Assembly: GCA_964372115.1 (NCBI GenBank)
Contig: CAYJPN010000002.1
Coordinates: 62,001-126,000, forward strand
Origin: CG2-30-36-16 sp964372115
GTDB taxonomy: Bacteria > Bacteroidota > Ignavibacteria > Ignavibacteriales > Ignavibacteriaceae
Length of the DNA stretch: 64,000 nucleotides
Direction: 5' to 3'
How positions within the stretch are numbered: the first letter of the stretch is position 1; every line of letters starts with the position of its first letter. A program made the position numbers and the translations under genes. The notes under the pieces are model-generated. The model worked only from the letters and a program-made list of their open reading frames with translations, was not told where the DNA came from and ran no database searches. Below are positions 1 through 7,791 of the stretch, one piece after another.

Positions 1-2
1 CC

Positions 3-623
3 GGTTACTCGAAGGTTTTAATTTTTATTTTTCTCGCTCCAATTCTTGGATTTGCAATAGCGCTATTCTTTTCTATTGTTACTTTATGGATTGTTAAAAA
101 CCGCTCACCTTACAAGGTAGATAAATATTTCCGTATTCTTCAACTTGTATCCTCCGGATTTTTTAGTTTAAGCCACGGTTCAAACGATGCGCAAAAAACT
201 ATCGGTATAATAACCATTGTTTTGTTTACAAATAAATTCTTGGGCGATACTTTTTATGTACCGTATTGGGTAATAATTTTAAGTTATTCGTTTATCGCTC
301 TCGGAACCTTAATAGGCGGGTGGAAGGTAATAAAGACCCTTGGAATGCGTATTACAAAACTTACCCCTTTCGGCGGGTTCAGCGCCGAAACCTCGGCAGG
401 ATTAACCGTAATGGGAGCCACGCTTATGGGAATTCCGGTTAGCACCACGCACACAATTACAGGCGCCATTATAGGCGTTGGAACAACAAAAGGATTTTCG
501 GCGGTAAGATGGGGCGTTGCCAAAAATATTTTGTAGGCGTGGGTTTTAACAATACCACTATCGGCGTTGTTTTCGGTTGCTGTATATTTTCTCTCAACTT
601 ATGTGGCGGCATTTTTTAAATAA
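3..623 (+). pseudogene. Pit-family inorganic phosphate permease, C-terminal part, interrupted by an amber codon
   Basis: The gene enters from the left edge. The frame starting at base 3 reads as the C-terminal half of a Pit/PHO-4 phosphate permease: several hydrophobic segments, the signature SLSHGSNDAQKT, GGWKVIKTLG, and a second hallmark FSAETSAG followed by GIPVSTTHT. A TAG codon at 534-536 interrupts it; the same frame then resumes as AWVLTIPLSALFSVAVYF and stops at 621-623, the expected end of the last membrane helix. In the family this position normally reads W-AWVLTIP, so one G-to-A change (TGG to TAG) explains it. The truncated product would lose the final transmembrane helix. It may be a recent null allele or a sequencing error. 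TAG also ends intact genes here (accC, secA), so codon reassignment is unlikely. Confidence 0.85.
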
Positions 624-699
624 TTTGTCCGAATCTGATTCTACATTTTGGAAATGACTGAAAACCGGCAATAAATTAAATGAGGTTTTTACCGCTTTT

Positions 700-1881
700 T
701 TATGCAGCCGAATTACTCACCCGGGAATAAGCGTTTACATTCAACCGCTGTAATAATTCATCAAAGTTAATGTTCGTTGCAATGCCATCTTCTGACCAAT
801 GTTTTTTGCATCCGCATTCATCAAGTAAAACGCATTGAGCAGGTATATTCAATCCTTTTAGTTCGTAACCGCCGCCAACAAGGTTTAATGCGCAGGCAAC
901 ACCAACAACTCCGGGCTTTCCAGCTTTACCCCGCATATTTATCCACTTCGAAAAATTTGCCGAATGAGGAATAATGAATACTTCGAATCCTTCGTTTAAA
1001 CCAATTTTTCTTAGAAGGTTTATATTACAATTTTTTTTGCAGCCTGTACAGGTCAAATCAATTTCATTTTGTTTTGCTTTGCAGCCTATGCCGTTATTCG
1101 GGCGCATGCAGCCGGGCAGAAGCACTGCTTTTTTCTCAGTGGTTAAAAATTCTTCTCTGTATGCATAGTTCATTACACTTGCGCCAACAAGGTTCAAAAA
1201 GTATTCTTCGTTTTTTCTCGCGGTAAAAATATAGTCTTCTCGTCCGAAATAAAGAGGCTGTTTTTCTTCCATGAATTTTTTAATGCCGGAAGTATATTTG
1301 CTTAACTTAATTTCACTTTTTAATGCGAACCATTCGGCAAAAACTTTTGATGTAAGGATAAACTCGTCAACACTCAAACTATGGTTTTGATTAAAATATT
1401 TGAGCCAGCCGGTTAGCCTGATTGCTTCTTGCTTAAATTCACCTGTTGCAAACAACCAGTCTATTAAAATTTTAAAATTCTCAATATTTGTTTTTATGCG
1501 GTTGTTTGGATTTCTGGCGGTTAAATATGCTGAAGATAAAAACCCGCGTAATTTGTCGATTTTTGGTTTTAGAGATTTATTTTTATTTCTAACCGCAGCT
1601 AATACTTTTAGGATGGCAACGACCGGCGCAGAAGAATTAACCGCATTATGTGTGTACAAATTCCAGAATGTACCGAACATTAAAATCTCAAATAAATATT
1701 CTTCCTCGGTGCGTATTATTTCGTAGTTGGTTTGAACAATAAAATCTTCATAAGCTTCAACAAAATGTTTGAAGTGATGTTTTGCTTCATGAATTATTTC
1801 GTATGAATAAGCCTCAATTTCTTGATAGTAATTGTCTGAGTTTTCCTCGTATCCTTTTAGTGAATATGTTATCGGTTCCAT
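700..1881 (-). CDS. DUF116 family protein
   Basis: A 393-residue protein of unknown function. The C-terminal half carries the DUF116 pattern: a cysteine-rich stretch (LLPGCMRPN, CKAKQ, CTGCKKNC) followed by VACALNLVGGGYELKGL and LLDECGCKKHW. The clustered cysteines suggest metal or iron-sulfur binding, which is inference. The N-terminal half (about residues 1-210) is acidic and helical with no motif I recognise. There is no signal peptide or membrane segment. It is transcribed alone, away from efp and convergent with the broken phosphate permease. DUF116 members are often annotated as lipoate-protein-ligase associated, but nothing in the sequence confirms that here, even though the lipoyl carrier gcvH lies 3 kb away. 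Confidence 0.75.
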   Translation of the reverse strand: MEPITYSLKGYEENSDNYYQEIEAYSYEIIHEAKHHFKHFVEAYEDFIVQTNYEIIRTEEEYLFEILMFGTFWNLYTHNAVNSSAPVVAILKVLAAVRNKNKSLKPKIDKLRGFLSSAYLTARNPNNRIKTNIENFKILIDWLFATGEFKQEAIRLTGWLKYFNQNHSLSVDEFILTSKVFAEWFALKSEIKLSKYTSGIKKFMEEKQPLYFGREDYIFTARKNEEYFLNLVGASVMNYAYREEFLTTEKKAVLLPGCMRPNNGIGCKAKQNEIDLTCTGCKKNCNINLLRKIGLNEGFEVFIIPHSANFSKWINMRGKAGKPGVVGVACALNLVGGGYELKGLNIPAQCVLLDECGCKKHWSEDGIATNINFDELLQRLNVNAYSRVSNSAA

Positions 1882-2371
1882 TTTATTCTCAATAATTTCT
1901 TCTTTTATGTAATAACAGGTTAATATTAAAATTTAAAAACTGCTTAAGATTGTTTGGAGTAGCTGAGTTTTTTGCTGCAATTAATTTTTTTGTGCTTCAA
2001 AAATAATAATGAACAGCAGGGCTGCATAAAACTTTTAAACAAACGGCGAGGGTTTATAAAATAAATTGAATATTGAAAGATTAGATAGGGATTTTGTTGA
2101 AAAACCGATGATGAACGGATTGGGAAAATTGTAAATATAAGAGGTCGAATGATGATTTAACAGTGGGTTATAAGCAACTTTTCAGCCCGAATTGAAAATT
2201 AATATAGTGCTTTTAGCCGGGGTTATTCTTAATTCGCAATAAACGGAATAATAAGCTCAAATAATTGCCCTTCCAATTCGGTACCCCTGCAGGCTGTTAT
2301 TCTTGACTTTCAGGGCGTATATCTCTATTTTTTTGCCCTATTTATTCATCAACAAAGACAAAATAAGATTT
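1882..2371. other. Intergenic region between the DUF116 gene and efp
   Basis: A 490-bp AT-rich divergent spacer. Apart from the efp promoter at its right end, I see no open frame with codon structure, no strong hairpin and no RNA gene. Confidence 0.5.
2303..2331 (+). promoter_or_regulatory. Predicted promoter of the efp-acc operon
   Basis: TTGACT (2303-2308) and TATTTT (2326-2331) are separated by 17 bp, a good housekeeping-sigma arrangement. Transcription would start near 2338, giving a leader of about 34 nt before the efp ATG at 2372. The box contains the TTG at 2303 that could be mistaken for an upstream efp start, which argues for the internal ATG. Confidence 0.5.
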
Positions 2372-2935
2372 ATGGCAGATACCTCAGATTTAAGAAATGG
2401 ATTAATAATCAAATTTAAAAATGATTTATATACGGTTGTAGAATTTCAGCATGTTAAACCGGGTAAAGGCGGCGCATTTGTAAGAACGATGTTAAAAAAT
2501 CTAAAAAGCGGAAGAGTTCTTGATAATACTTTCCGTTCCGGCGAAGGAATTGACATTGTTAGGGTAGAACGACGCAAATATCAGTATCTTTACCGCGACG
2601 CCGACTTTTTAGTGTGTATGGATAACGATACATACGAACAAATAAATGTTTCGGCACAGCTATTCGGCGATGGCGTTTATTACTTAAAAGAAAGTGAACA
2701 AGTTGAAATTTTATTCAACGGCGAAGAAATTATAAACGTAGAAATTCCTGTTTTTGTTTCTCTAAAAGTTAAAGCTACCGAACCCGGTTTTAGAGGCGAT
2801 ACCGCAACAGGTGCCCAAAAACCCGCCACACTTGAAACCGGAGCAACAGTAAACGTTCCTCTGTTTATTGAAGAAGGCGATTTTCTAAAAATAGATACCC
2901 GTACCGGCGGTTATGTAGAAAGATTAAAATCTTAA
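2372..2935 (+). CDS. efp: Translation elongation factor P
   Basis: EF-P enters the ribosomal E site and relieves stalling at polyproline stretches. The start at ATG 2372 gives 187 residues, the usual family length; an in-frame TTG 69 bp upstream lies inside the predicted -35 box and is rejected. Three beta-barrel domains are recognisable: the KOW-like N-terminal domain with the modification loop VKPGKGGAF, where the tip lysine is K32, the middle OB domain (LFGDGVYYLKE), and a C-terminal OB domain ending GDFLKIDTRTGGYVERLKS. No lysine-modification enzyme gene is in the window. It leads a tight operon with accB 13 bp downstream, an arrangement seen in many bacteria. Confidence 0.97.
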   Translation: MADTSDLRNGLIIKFKNDLYTVVEFQHVKPGKGGAFVRTMLKNLKSGRVLDNTFRSGEGIDIVRVERRKYQYLYRDADFLVCMDNDTYEQINVSAQLFGDGVYYLKESEQVEILFNGEEIINVEIPVFVSLKVKATEPGFRGDTATGAQKPATLETGATVNVPLFIEEGDFLKIDTRTGGYVERLKS

Positions 2936-2948
2936 GTAAGGAAATTTG

Positions 2949-3419
2949 ATGGATATAAATCTTATAAAAAAACTCGTTAAACTTGTTGACGACAGCGGCG
3001 TGACTGATCTTGAGATTGAACAGGAAGGTATCCGGATAAAAATAGCGAAAAAAATCCGTACCGTTCAGGCAAACACTGGTTCTCATTTTGTTCCGCCGAC
3101 ATCGGTTTCTTTTCAACCGTCTGCTGAAAAACTTTCCGCGGGCGAAAAAGCTGAAGCAACTGAAGAGAAACAGGAAAATCTTCACGAAATTCGCTCACCG
3201 ATTGTCGGTACATTTTATAGAGCCCCGGCTCCGGATGCTGATTCATATGTTCAGGTCGGCGATTCTATTTCGGAAGGTTCGGTGCTTTGTATTGTTGAAG
3301 CGATGAAACTAATGAACGAAATTGAAAGTGATGTGAGCGGTAAGATTGTAAAAATACTTGTCGATAATGGAAAACCGGTTGAATACAATCAACCATTGTT
3401 TCTCGTAAAAACAAGTTAA
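2949..3419 (+). CDS. accB: Acetyl-CoA carboxylase biotin carboxyl carrier protein
   Basis: Carries biotin between biotin carboxylase and carboxyltransferase in the first step of fatty acid synthesis. The ATG at 2949, with AAGG a few bases upstream, gives 156 residues; a TTG immediately before it is an unlikely alternative. The N-terminal helix (DINLIKKLVKLVDDSG) is followed by a flexible Ser/Glu/Pro-rich linker (about 38-78) and the biotinyl domain (about 80-156) with the EAMKLMNE motif; K120 is the biotinylation site. It lies 13 bp after efp and 18 bp before accC. The carboxyltransferase genes accA and accD are not in this window. Confidence 0.97.
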   Translation: MDINLIKKLVKLVDDSGVTDLEIEQEGIRIKIAKKIRTVQANTGSHFVPPTSVSFQPSAEKLSAGEKAEATEEKQENLHEIRSPIVGTFYRAPAPDADSYVQVGDSISEGSVLCIVEAMKLMNEIESDVSGKIVKILVDNGKPVEYNQPLFLVKTS

Positions 3420-3437
3420 AATTAATTTGAGGAATGA

Positions 3438-4772
3438 TTGTTTAAAAAGATATTAATAGCCAATCGGGGCGAAATTGCATTAAGAATTATAAGAAGCTGC
3501 AAAGAGCTTGGGATAAAAACGGTGGCAGTTTATTCCGAAGCTGATAAAAACTCTTTGCATGTAACATTTGCTGACGAAGCAGTTTGTATTGGTCCCGCGT
3601 ACGGTAAAGACAGTTACTTAAAAATTCCCTCAATAATTTCTGCCGCACAAATTACTGGTGCAGATGCAATTCATCCCGGTTATGGATTCCTCGCAGAAAA
3701 TGCCTCCTTCTCTGAAATTTGTAACGAATCGAATATTAAGTTTATCGGGCCATCGCCACAGATGATTAACGCGATGGGTAACAAAGCTTTTGCAAAAGAA
3801 ACTATGCGTAACAACGGCGTGCCGGTTATACCCGGAAGCGATGGAGTTGTAAACGATATTGATGAGGGGAAAAAAATTTCAAATGAGATGGGTTACCCTG
3901 TAATTGTTAAAGCTTCTGCCGGCGGCGGCGGTAAAGGTATGCGTATTGTTTGGGAAGAAAAAGAATTTACAAAAGCATTTCAAACAGCACGCGCCGAGGC
4001 TGAGTCAGGTTTCGGCAATCCCGATGTCTATATCGAAAAGTTTATTGAAAACCCGCGGCATATAGAAATACAAATAATCGGTGATACTTTCGGCAATGCT
4101 TTTCACTATGGCGAAAGGGATTGTTCGGTACAACGCCGTCATCAAAAACTTATTGAAGAATCGCCATCCCCCGCAATTGACGAAGAGACTCGTAATAAAA
4201 TGGGAGAAGCCGCCGTAAAAGGAGCTTTGTCTGTTAATTATGAAGGCGCGGGTACAATTGAGTTTCTACTCGATAAAAACAAAAATTTTTATTTTTTGGA
4301 AATGAACACGCGTATTCAAGTTGAACATCCTGTTACTGAGCTTGTTTACGGTGTCGATTTGATCCGTCAGCAAATTTTAGTGGCATACGGCAACAAAGTT
4401 GAAACCCTGCCGTCAAAACCAAACGGGCATGCAATAGAATTTAGAATAAATGCAGAAGACCCGGATCATGGCTTCAGACCATCACCCGGCAAAATTGAGT
4501 CGCTCCACTTTCCGGGTGGTTACGGTGTTCGTATTGATTCCCATATTTATCAATCATATTCAATTCCCCCCTACTACGATTCGCTTATTGCAAAGCTTAT
4601 AGTTTGGGGAAAAAACCGCGAACACGCACTGGCGCGTGGGAGACGGGCGTTAGAGGAATTTACAATTGAAGGTATAAAAACTACCATTCCTTTCCATTTA
4701 AAAGTATTGGAAGACGAAAGATTTTTAACCGGTAATTTTGATACCGGATTTTTAGAAAATTTCAAATATTAG
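3438..4772 (+). CDS. accC: Biotin carboxylase subunit of acetyl-CoA carboxylase
   Basis: Carboxylates the biotin on AccB using ATP and bicarbonate. 444 residues, full length. The start is TTG at 3438, preceded by TGAGGA; it yields the conserved N-terminus FKKILIANRGEIALRI. The overlapping ATG at 3435 is out of frame and stops at once. Motifs visible: the N-terminal preATP-grasp domain, the glycine-rich ATP loop ASAGGGGKGMR, metal-binding FLEMNTRIQVEHPVTE, and the C-terminal domain with FRINAEDP and PPYYDSLIAK. Cotranscribed with efp and accB. The non-ATG start may keep its translation below that of AccB, which is inference. Confidence 0.97.
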   Translation: MFKKILIANRGEIALRIIRSCKELGIKTVAVYSEADKNSLHVTFADEAVCIGPAYGKDSYLKIPSIISAAQITGADAIHPGYGFLAENASFSEICNESNIKFIGPSPQMINAMGNKAFAKETMRNNGVPVIPGSDGVVNDIDEGKKISNEMGYPVIVKASAGGGGKGMRIVWEEKEFTKAFQTARAEAESGFGNPDVYIEKFIENPRHIEIQIIGDTFGNAFHYGERDCSVQRRHQKLIEESPSPAIDEETRNKMGEAAVKGALSVNYEGAGTIEFLLDKNKNFYFLEMNTRIQVEHPVTELVYGVDLIRQQILVAYGNKVETLPSKPNGHAIEFRINAEDPDHGFRPSPGKIESLHFPGGYGVRIDSHIYQSYSIPPYYDSLIAKLIVWGKNREHALARGRRALEEFTIEGIKTTIPFHLKVLEDERFLTGNFDTGFLENFKY

Positions 4773-4818
4773 TTTAGGATTATCATCCTGTAAAAATTAA
4801 ATTAACACTGAGGTAAAA

Positions 4819-5199
4819 ATGAACGTTCCTGAAAACTTAAAATACACAAAAGACCACGAATGGATTTCTATCAATGGAAACGTTGGAACCATCGGCATAA
4901 CCGAATACGCTCAAGGCGAACTTGGGGATGTTGTATTTGTTGATGTTGACTCCGGCTTAAGCGAAATAAAAAAGGGGGAGTCATTCGGTACAATAGAAGC
5001 GGTAAAAACCGTTAGCGATTTGTATGCCCCGTGCACCGGAAAAGTAGTTGAAGTAAATGTTAAACTTGGCGACACTCCTGAAACTATCAACTCCGACCCC
5101 TACGGTGAAGGCTGGATAGTTAAAGCTGAAATAAATGATATGAGCGAGTTAAACGATTTACTTGATGCCGCAGCTTACAAAGAATTAATCGGCGCTTAA
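4819..5199 (+). CDS. gcvH: Glycine cleavage system H protein
   Basis: Lipoyl carrier that shuttles the aminomethyl group between the P, T and L proteins of glycine cleavage. 126 residues with KYTKDHEWI near the N-terminus, GITEYAQGELGDVVFVD, and the lipoylation motif IEAVKTVSDLYAP, where K63 is the lipoyl lysine. A clear GAGGT precedes the ATG. It follows accC by 46 bp on the same strand with no terminator between, so it is probably the last gene of the efp-acc unit; a strong terminator follows. gcvT and gcvP are not nearby. Placement beside another swinging-arm carrier is unusual but may be fortuitous. Confidence 0.96.
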   Translation: MNVPENLKYTKDHEWISINGNVGTIGITEYAQGELGDVVFVDVDSGLSEIKKGESFGTIEAVKTVSDLYAPCTGKVVEVNVKLGDTPETINSDPYGEGWIVKAEINDMSELNDLLDAAAYKELIGA

Positions 5200-5255
5200 T
5201 AAAAGCCATTCATTCTGTTTTTTTTGAAGGGTAAAATTTTTCACCCAAAATATTT

Positions 5256-5290
5256 AAAACAAAATCCCTTTTAGGGGATTTTGTTTTTAT
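5256..5290 (+). terminator. Intrinsic terminator after gcvH
   Basis: A perfect 13-bp stem (arms 5256-5268 and 5275-5287, core AATCCC/GGGATT) with a 6-nt loop. The 3' arm runs into a T-rich stretch; the A-rich 5' flank means it could also act on the opposite strand. It separates the efp-acc-gcvH unit from guaA. Confidence 0.85.
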
Positions 5291-5341
5291 TTTAAAGGGG
5301 CAAATCATAATTTTTATTAAACATAAATACTGTTTAATCCG

Positions 5342-6880
5342 ATGAGAAGAGAAACCATATTAATCATTGACTTTGGTTCGCAATACACGCAGTTAATAAC
5401 ACGCAGAGTAAGGGAAGCCAATGTATATTCTGAAATCCATTCGAATAAAATTACATTAAAAGAGATAAAAAAATTAAAACCATCCGGCATTATACTTTCC
5501 GGCGGACCAATGAGCGTATATGATGAAGACGCTCCTGCCATCGATAATGATATTCTCAAATTAAATGTGCCGATACTTGGTATATGTTACGGACTTCAAT
5601 ATATCTGCTTAACTGCCGGTGGCAAGGTTGAAAAAGCTAAAGACCGGGAGTATGGTAAAGCCGCTCTACGCGCAATAAATAATTCCGATTTGTTTGCCGG
5701 TCTAAAGGGTGAGTCGACTGTTTGGATGAGCCACGGCGATTTATTAACACGTTTACCAAAAGGATTTGATATAATTGGTCAATCGGATCACTCTCCCATA
5801 TGCGCTATTGCCGATGAAGAAAAAAAAATATACGGGGTGCAGTTTCATCCCGAAGTGATGCACACTGAAGAAGGGAAGAAAATAATAAACAATTTTCTAT
5901 TTAAAATCTGCGGATGCAAAGGTGATTGGACGCCGTTCAATTTTGTTGAAGCGAGTATAAAAAATATAAAAGAAAAAGTCGGCGGAGCAAAAGTGATTTG
6001 CGCATTAAGCGGCGGTGTGGACTCCACTGTGGCAGCCGTTCTTGTTAAAGAGGCAATTAATAAAAATTTAATATGTATCCATATTGATACCGGGTTAATG
6101 CGTAAAAACGAAAGTGCGCAGATCGGTAAACTGTTTGAAGAGAAGCTAAATCTCAATCATATTCATGTTGATGCGTCGGATCTTTTCCTGAAAAATTTAG
6201 CCGGTGTTTCTGATCCGGAGAAAAAAAGAAAAATTATAGGCAGCACCTTTATTGATGTATTTGAATCGGAAGCAAAAAAATACGGTGATGCCGAGTATCT
6301 TGTTCAAGGCACATTATATCCGGATGTAATTGAATCGACCTCAGTAAAGGGTGTTTCGGTTACAATTAAATCTCATCATAATGTCGGCGGTTTGCCCGAA
6401 AAAATGAAGTTAAAACTTATCGAACCATTCAGGGAACTATTTAAAGATGAAGTACGGAATGTGGGGAGGGAGCTTGGCATATTCGAGGAGTTTATTGAAC
6501 GGCACCCTTTCCCTGGTCCCGGGTTGGCGGTAAGAATTATCGGGGAAATTACGCAGGAAAAACTTGATATCTTAAGAGAAGCAGATGACATTTTTATAAA
6601 TGAAATTATAAAAGCCGGGTTGTACAATAAAATATGGCAGGCGTTTTGTGTATTGCTTTCGGTACAGTCGGTTGGAGTTATGGGCGATTCCCGAACATAC
6701 GAAAACGTTCTCGCACTGAGGGCGGTAACATCGGTAGATGGAATGACAGCTGACTGGTACAGGTTTGAATCACAATTTCTTGCTGATGTTTCAAATTTAA
6801 TAAGTAACAAAGTCCGGGGTATAAATAGGGTGGTTTACGATATTAGTTCCAAACCACCATCAACGATAGAGTGGGAATAA
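5342..6880 (+). CDS. guaA: GMP synthase (glutamine-hydrolysing)
   Basis: Converts XMP to GMP with glutamine and ATP, the last step of guanine nucleotide synthesis. 512 residues, full length. The N-terminal class I glutamine amidotransferase domain (1-190) has ILSGGPMSVY, the nucleophile C82 in LGICYGLQ, and GVQFHPEV. The ATP pyrophosphatase domain carries SGGVDSTVAA, and the C-terminal dimerisation domain has RHPFPGPGLAVRI and ends SSKPPSTIEWE. The start is ATG 5342 without an obvious Shine-Dalgarno. The downstream TPR gene begins 5 bp after its stop, so the two are probably cotranscribed. Confidence 0.97.
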   Translation: MRRETILIIDFGSQYTQLITRRVREANVYSEIHSNKITLKEIKKLKPSGIILSGGPMSVYDEDAPAIDNDILKLNVPILGICYGLQYICLTAGGKVEKAKDREYGKAALRAINNSDLFAGLKGESTVWMSHGDLLTRLPKGFDIIGQSDHSPICAIADEEKKIYGVQFHPEVMHTEEGKKIINNFLFKICGCKGDWTPFNFVEASIKNIKEKVGGAKVICALSGGVDSTVAAVLVKEAINKNLICIHIDTGLMRKNESAQIGKLFEEKLNLNHIHVDASDLFLKNLAGVSDPEKKRKIIGSTFIDVFESEAKKYGDAEYLVQGTLYPDVIESTSVKGVSVTIKSHHNVGGLPEKMKLKLIEPFRELFKDEVRNVGRELGIFEEFIERHPFPGPGLAVRIIGEITQEKLDILREADDIFINEIIKAGLYNKIWQAFCVLLSVQSVGVMGDSRTYENVLALRAVTSVDGMTADWYRFESQFLADVSNLISNKVRGINRVVYDISSKPPSTIEWE

Positions 6881-6885
6881 TATTG

Positions 6886-7791
6886 ATGGATAAATATCAA
6901 ATTGAATTTAAAATGAAAACCGCGCGGGAGCATGAAGCGCAAGGGAGGTTTTTACATGCGTTACAACTTTATCGCTCAATAATTGAAGAGGCTCCCGAGT
7001 GGTCGGATGCATATTTTAATTTGGCGGATATTTATGAACATCTGTCAAATATAGATGCCGGGGTAGAAATGCTCGAGCAGTTTTTGGAGATTGATCCGGC
7101 TGATAAAGAAAGAAGGCTGTTTCTCGGACAATATCTTTTGCGAAATTCATTATGGAATAATGCAATTGAGGTGCTCAGTTATTTTTCGCCCGAGGAAGAA
7201 CCTCTTGCCGCTTTTTTCCTCGGTTATTCTTATTTTATGTTAAACGATTACGAAATTGCAAAAATAAATTTTTTAACATTTATAGGCAGCAAGCACGAAT
7301 CCGATTTAAGATATGAAGCCTTTTTGTATCTCGTAAAAATTGAAGTTGAACAGGAGAATTACGATATTGCCCTCGACTTTGCAAAAAGAGCAGAACCGGT
7401 TTATTTTGATTTTTGGGAATTTAATTATCTTGTTGCAAAAATATATTACAAATTAGGAATGATTGAACACTCGATAAAACCGATAGAAAAATCTATTCAG
7501 CAAAATAAAAAGCAGGCAGAACTGTTTGAACTTGCCGGTAAAATATATCTTAAAGCCGGTGATTATATAAAAGCCGAAAAAAAATACTTAAAGTTTATAG
7601 AAATATCTACTGAAACAACTCCTGAAGTATATATAGAACTTGCTCAGGTTTGTCTTAAAGCAGATAAAGCTCGCGATGCATTAAAATATTTTGAAATTGC
7701 GATACTATTGGATCCCAAAAACAGATATGCATTGCAGGGTAAAAAAAATGCCAAATCAATATTAAATAATAACGCGGTTAATGATGGTTAA
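6886..7791 (+). CDS. Tetratricopeptide repeat protein
   Basis: About 301 residues of helical repeats across the whole length, typical TPR spacing (WSDAYFNLADIYEHL, AELFELAGKIYLKAGDY, PEVYIELAQVCLKA). There is no signal peptide, so it is probably a cytoplasmic protein-protein scaffold. I choose ATG 6886; a TTG directly before it and a GTG at 6871 inside guaA are possible alternatives. Its 3' end overlaps the next gene by 11 bp, which suggests translational coupling to the exported TPR/binding protein. Specific function is unknown. Confidence 0.8.
   Translation: MDKYQIEFKMKTAREHEAQGRFLHALQLYRSIIEEAPEWSDAYFNLADIYEHLSNIDAGVEMLEQFLEIDPADKERRLFLGQYLLRNSLWNNAIEVLSYFSPEEEPLAAFFLGYSYFMLNDYEIAKINFLTFIGSKHESDLRYEAFLYLVKIEVEQENYDIALDFAKRAEPVYFDFWEFNYLVAKIYYKLGMIEHSIKPIEKSIQQNKKQAELFELAGKIYLKAGDYIKAEKKYLKFIEISTETTPEVYIELAQVCLKADKARDALKYFEIAILLDPKNRYALQGKKNAKSILNNNAVNDG

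Noticed and set aside
2303..2371. Upstream TTG start extending EF-P by 23 residues
   Set aside because: The TTG lies within the predicted -35 box and the extension has no EF-P similarity; the ATG at 2372 gives the family length.
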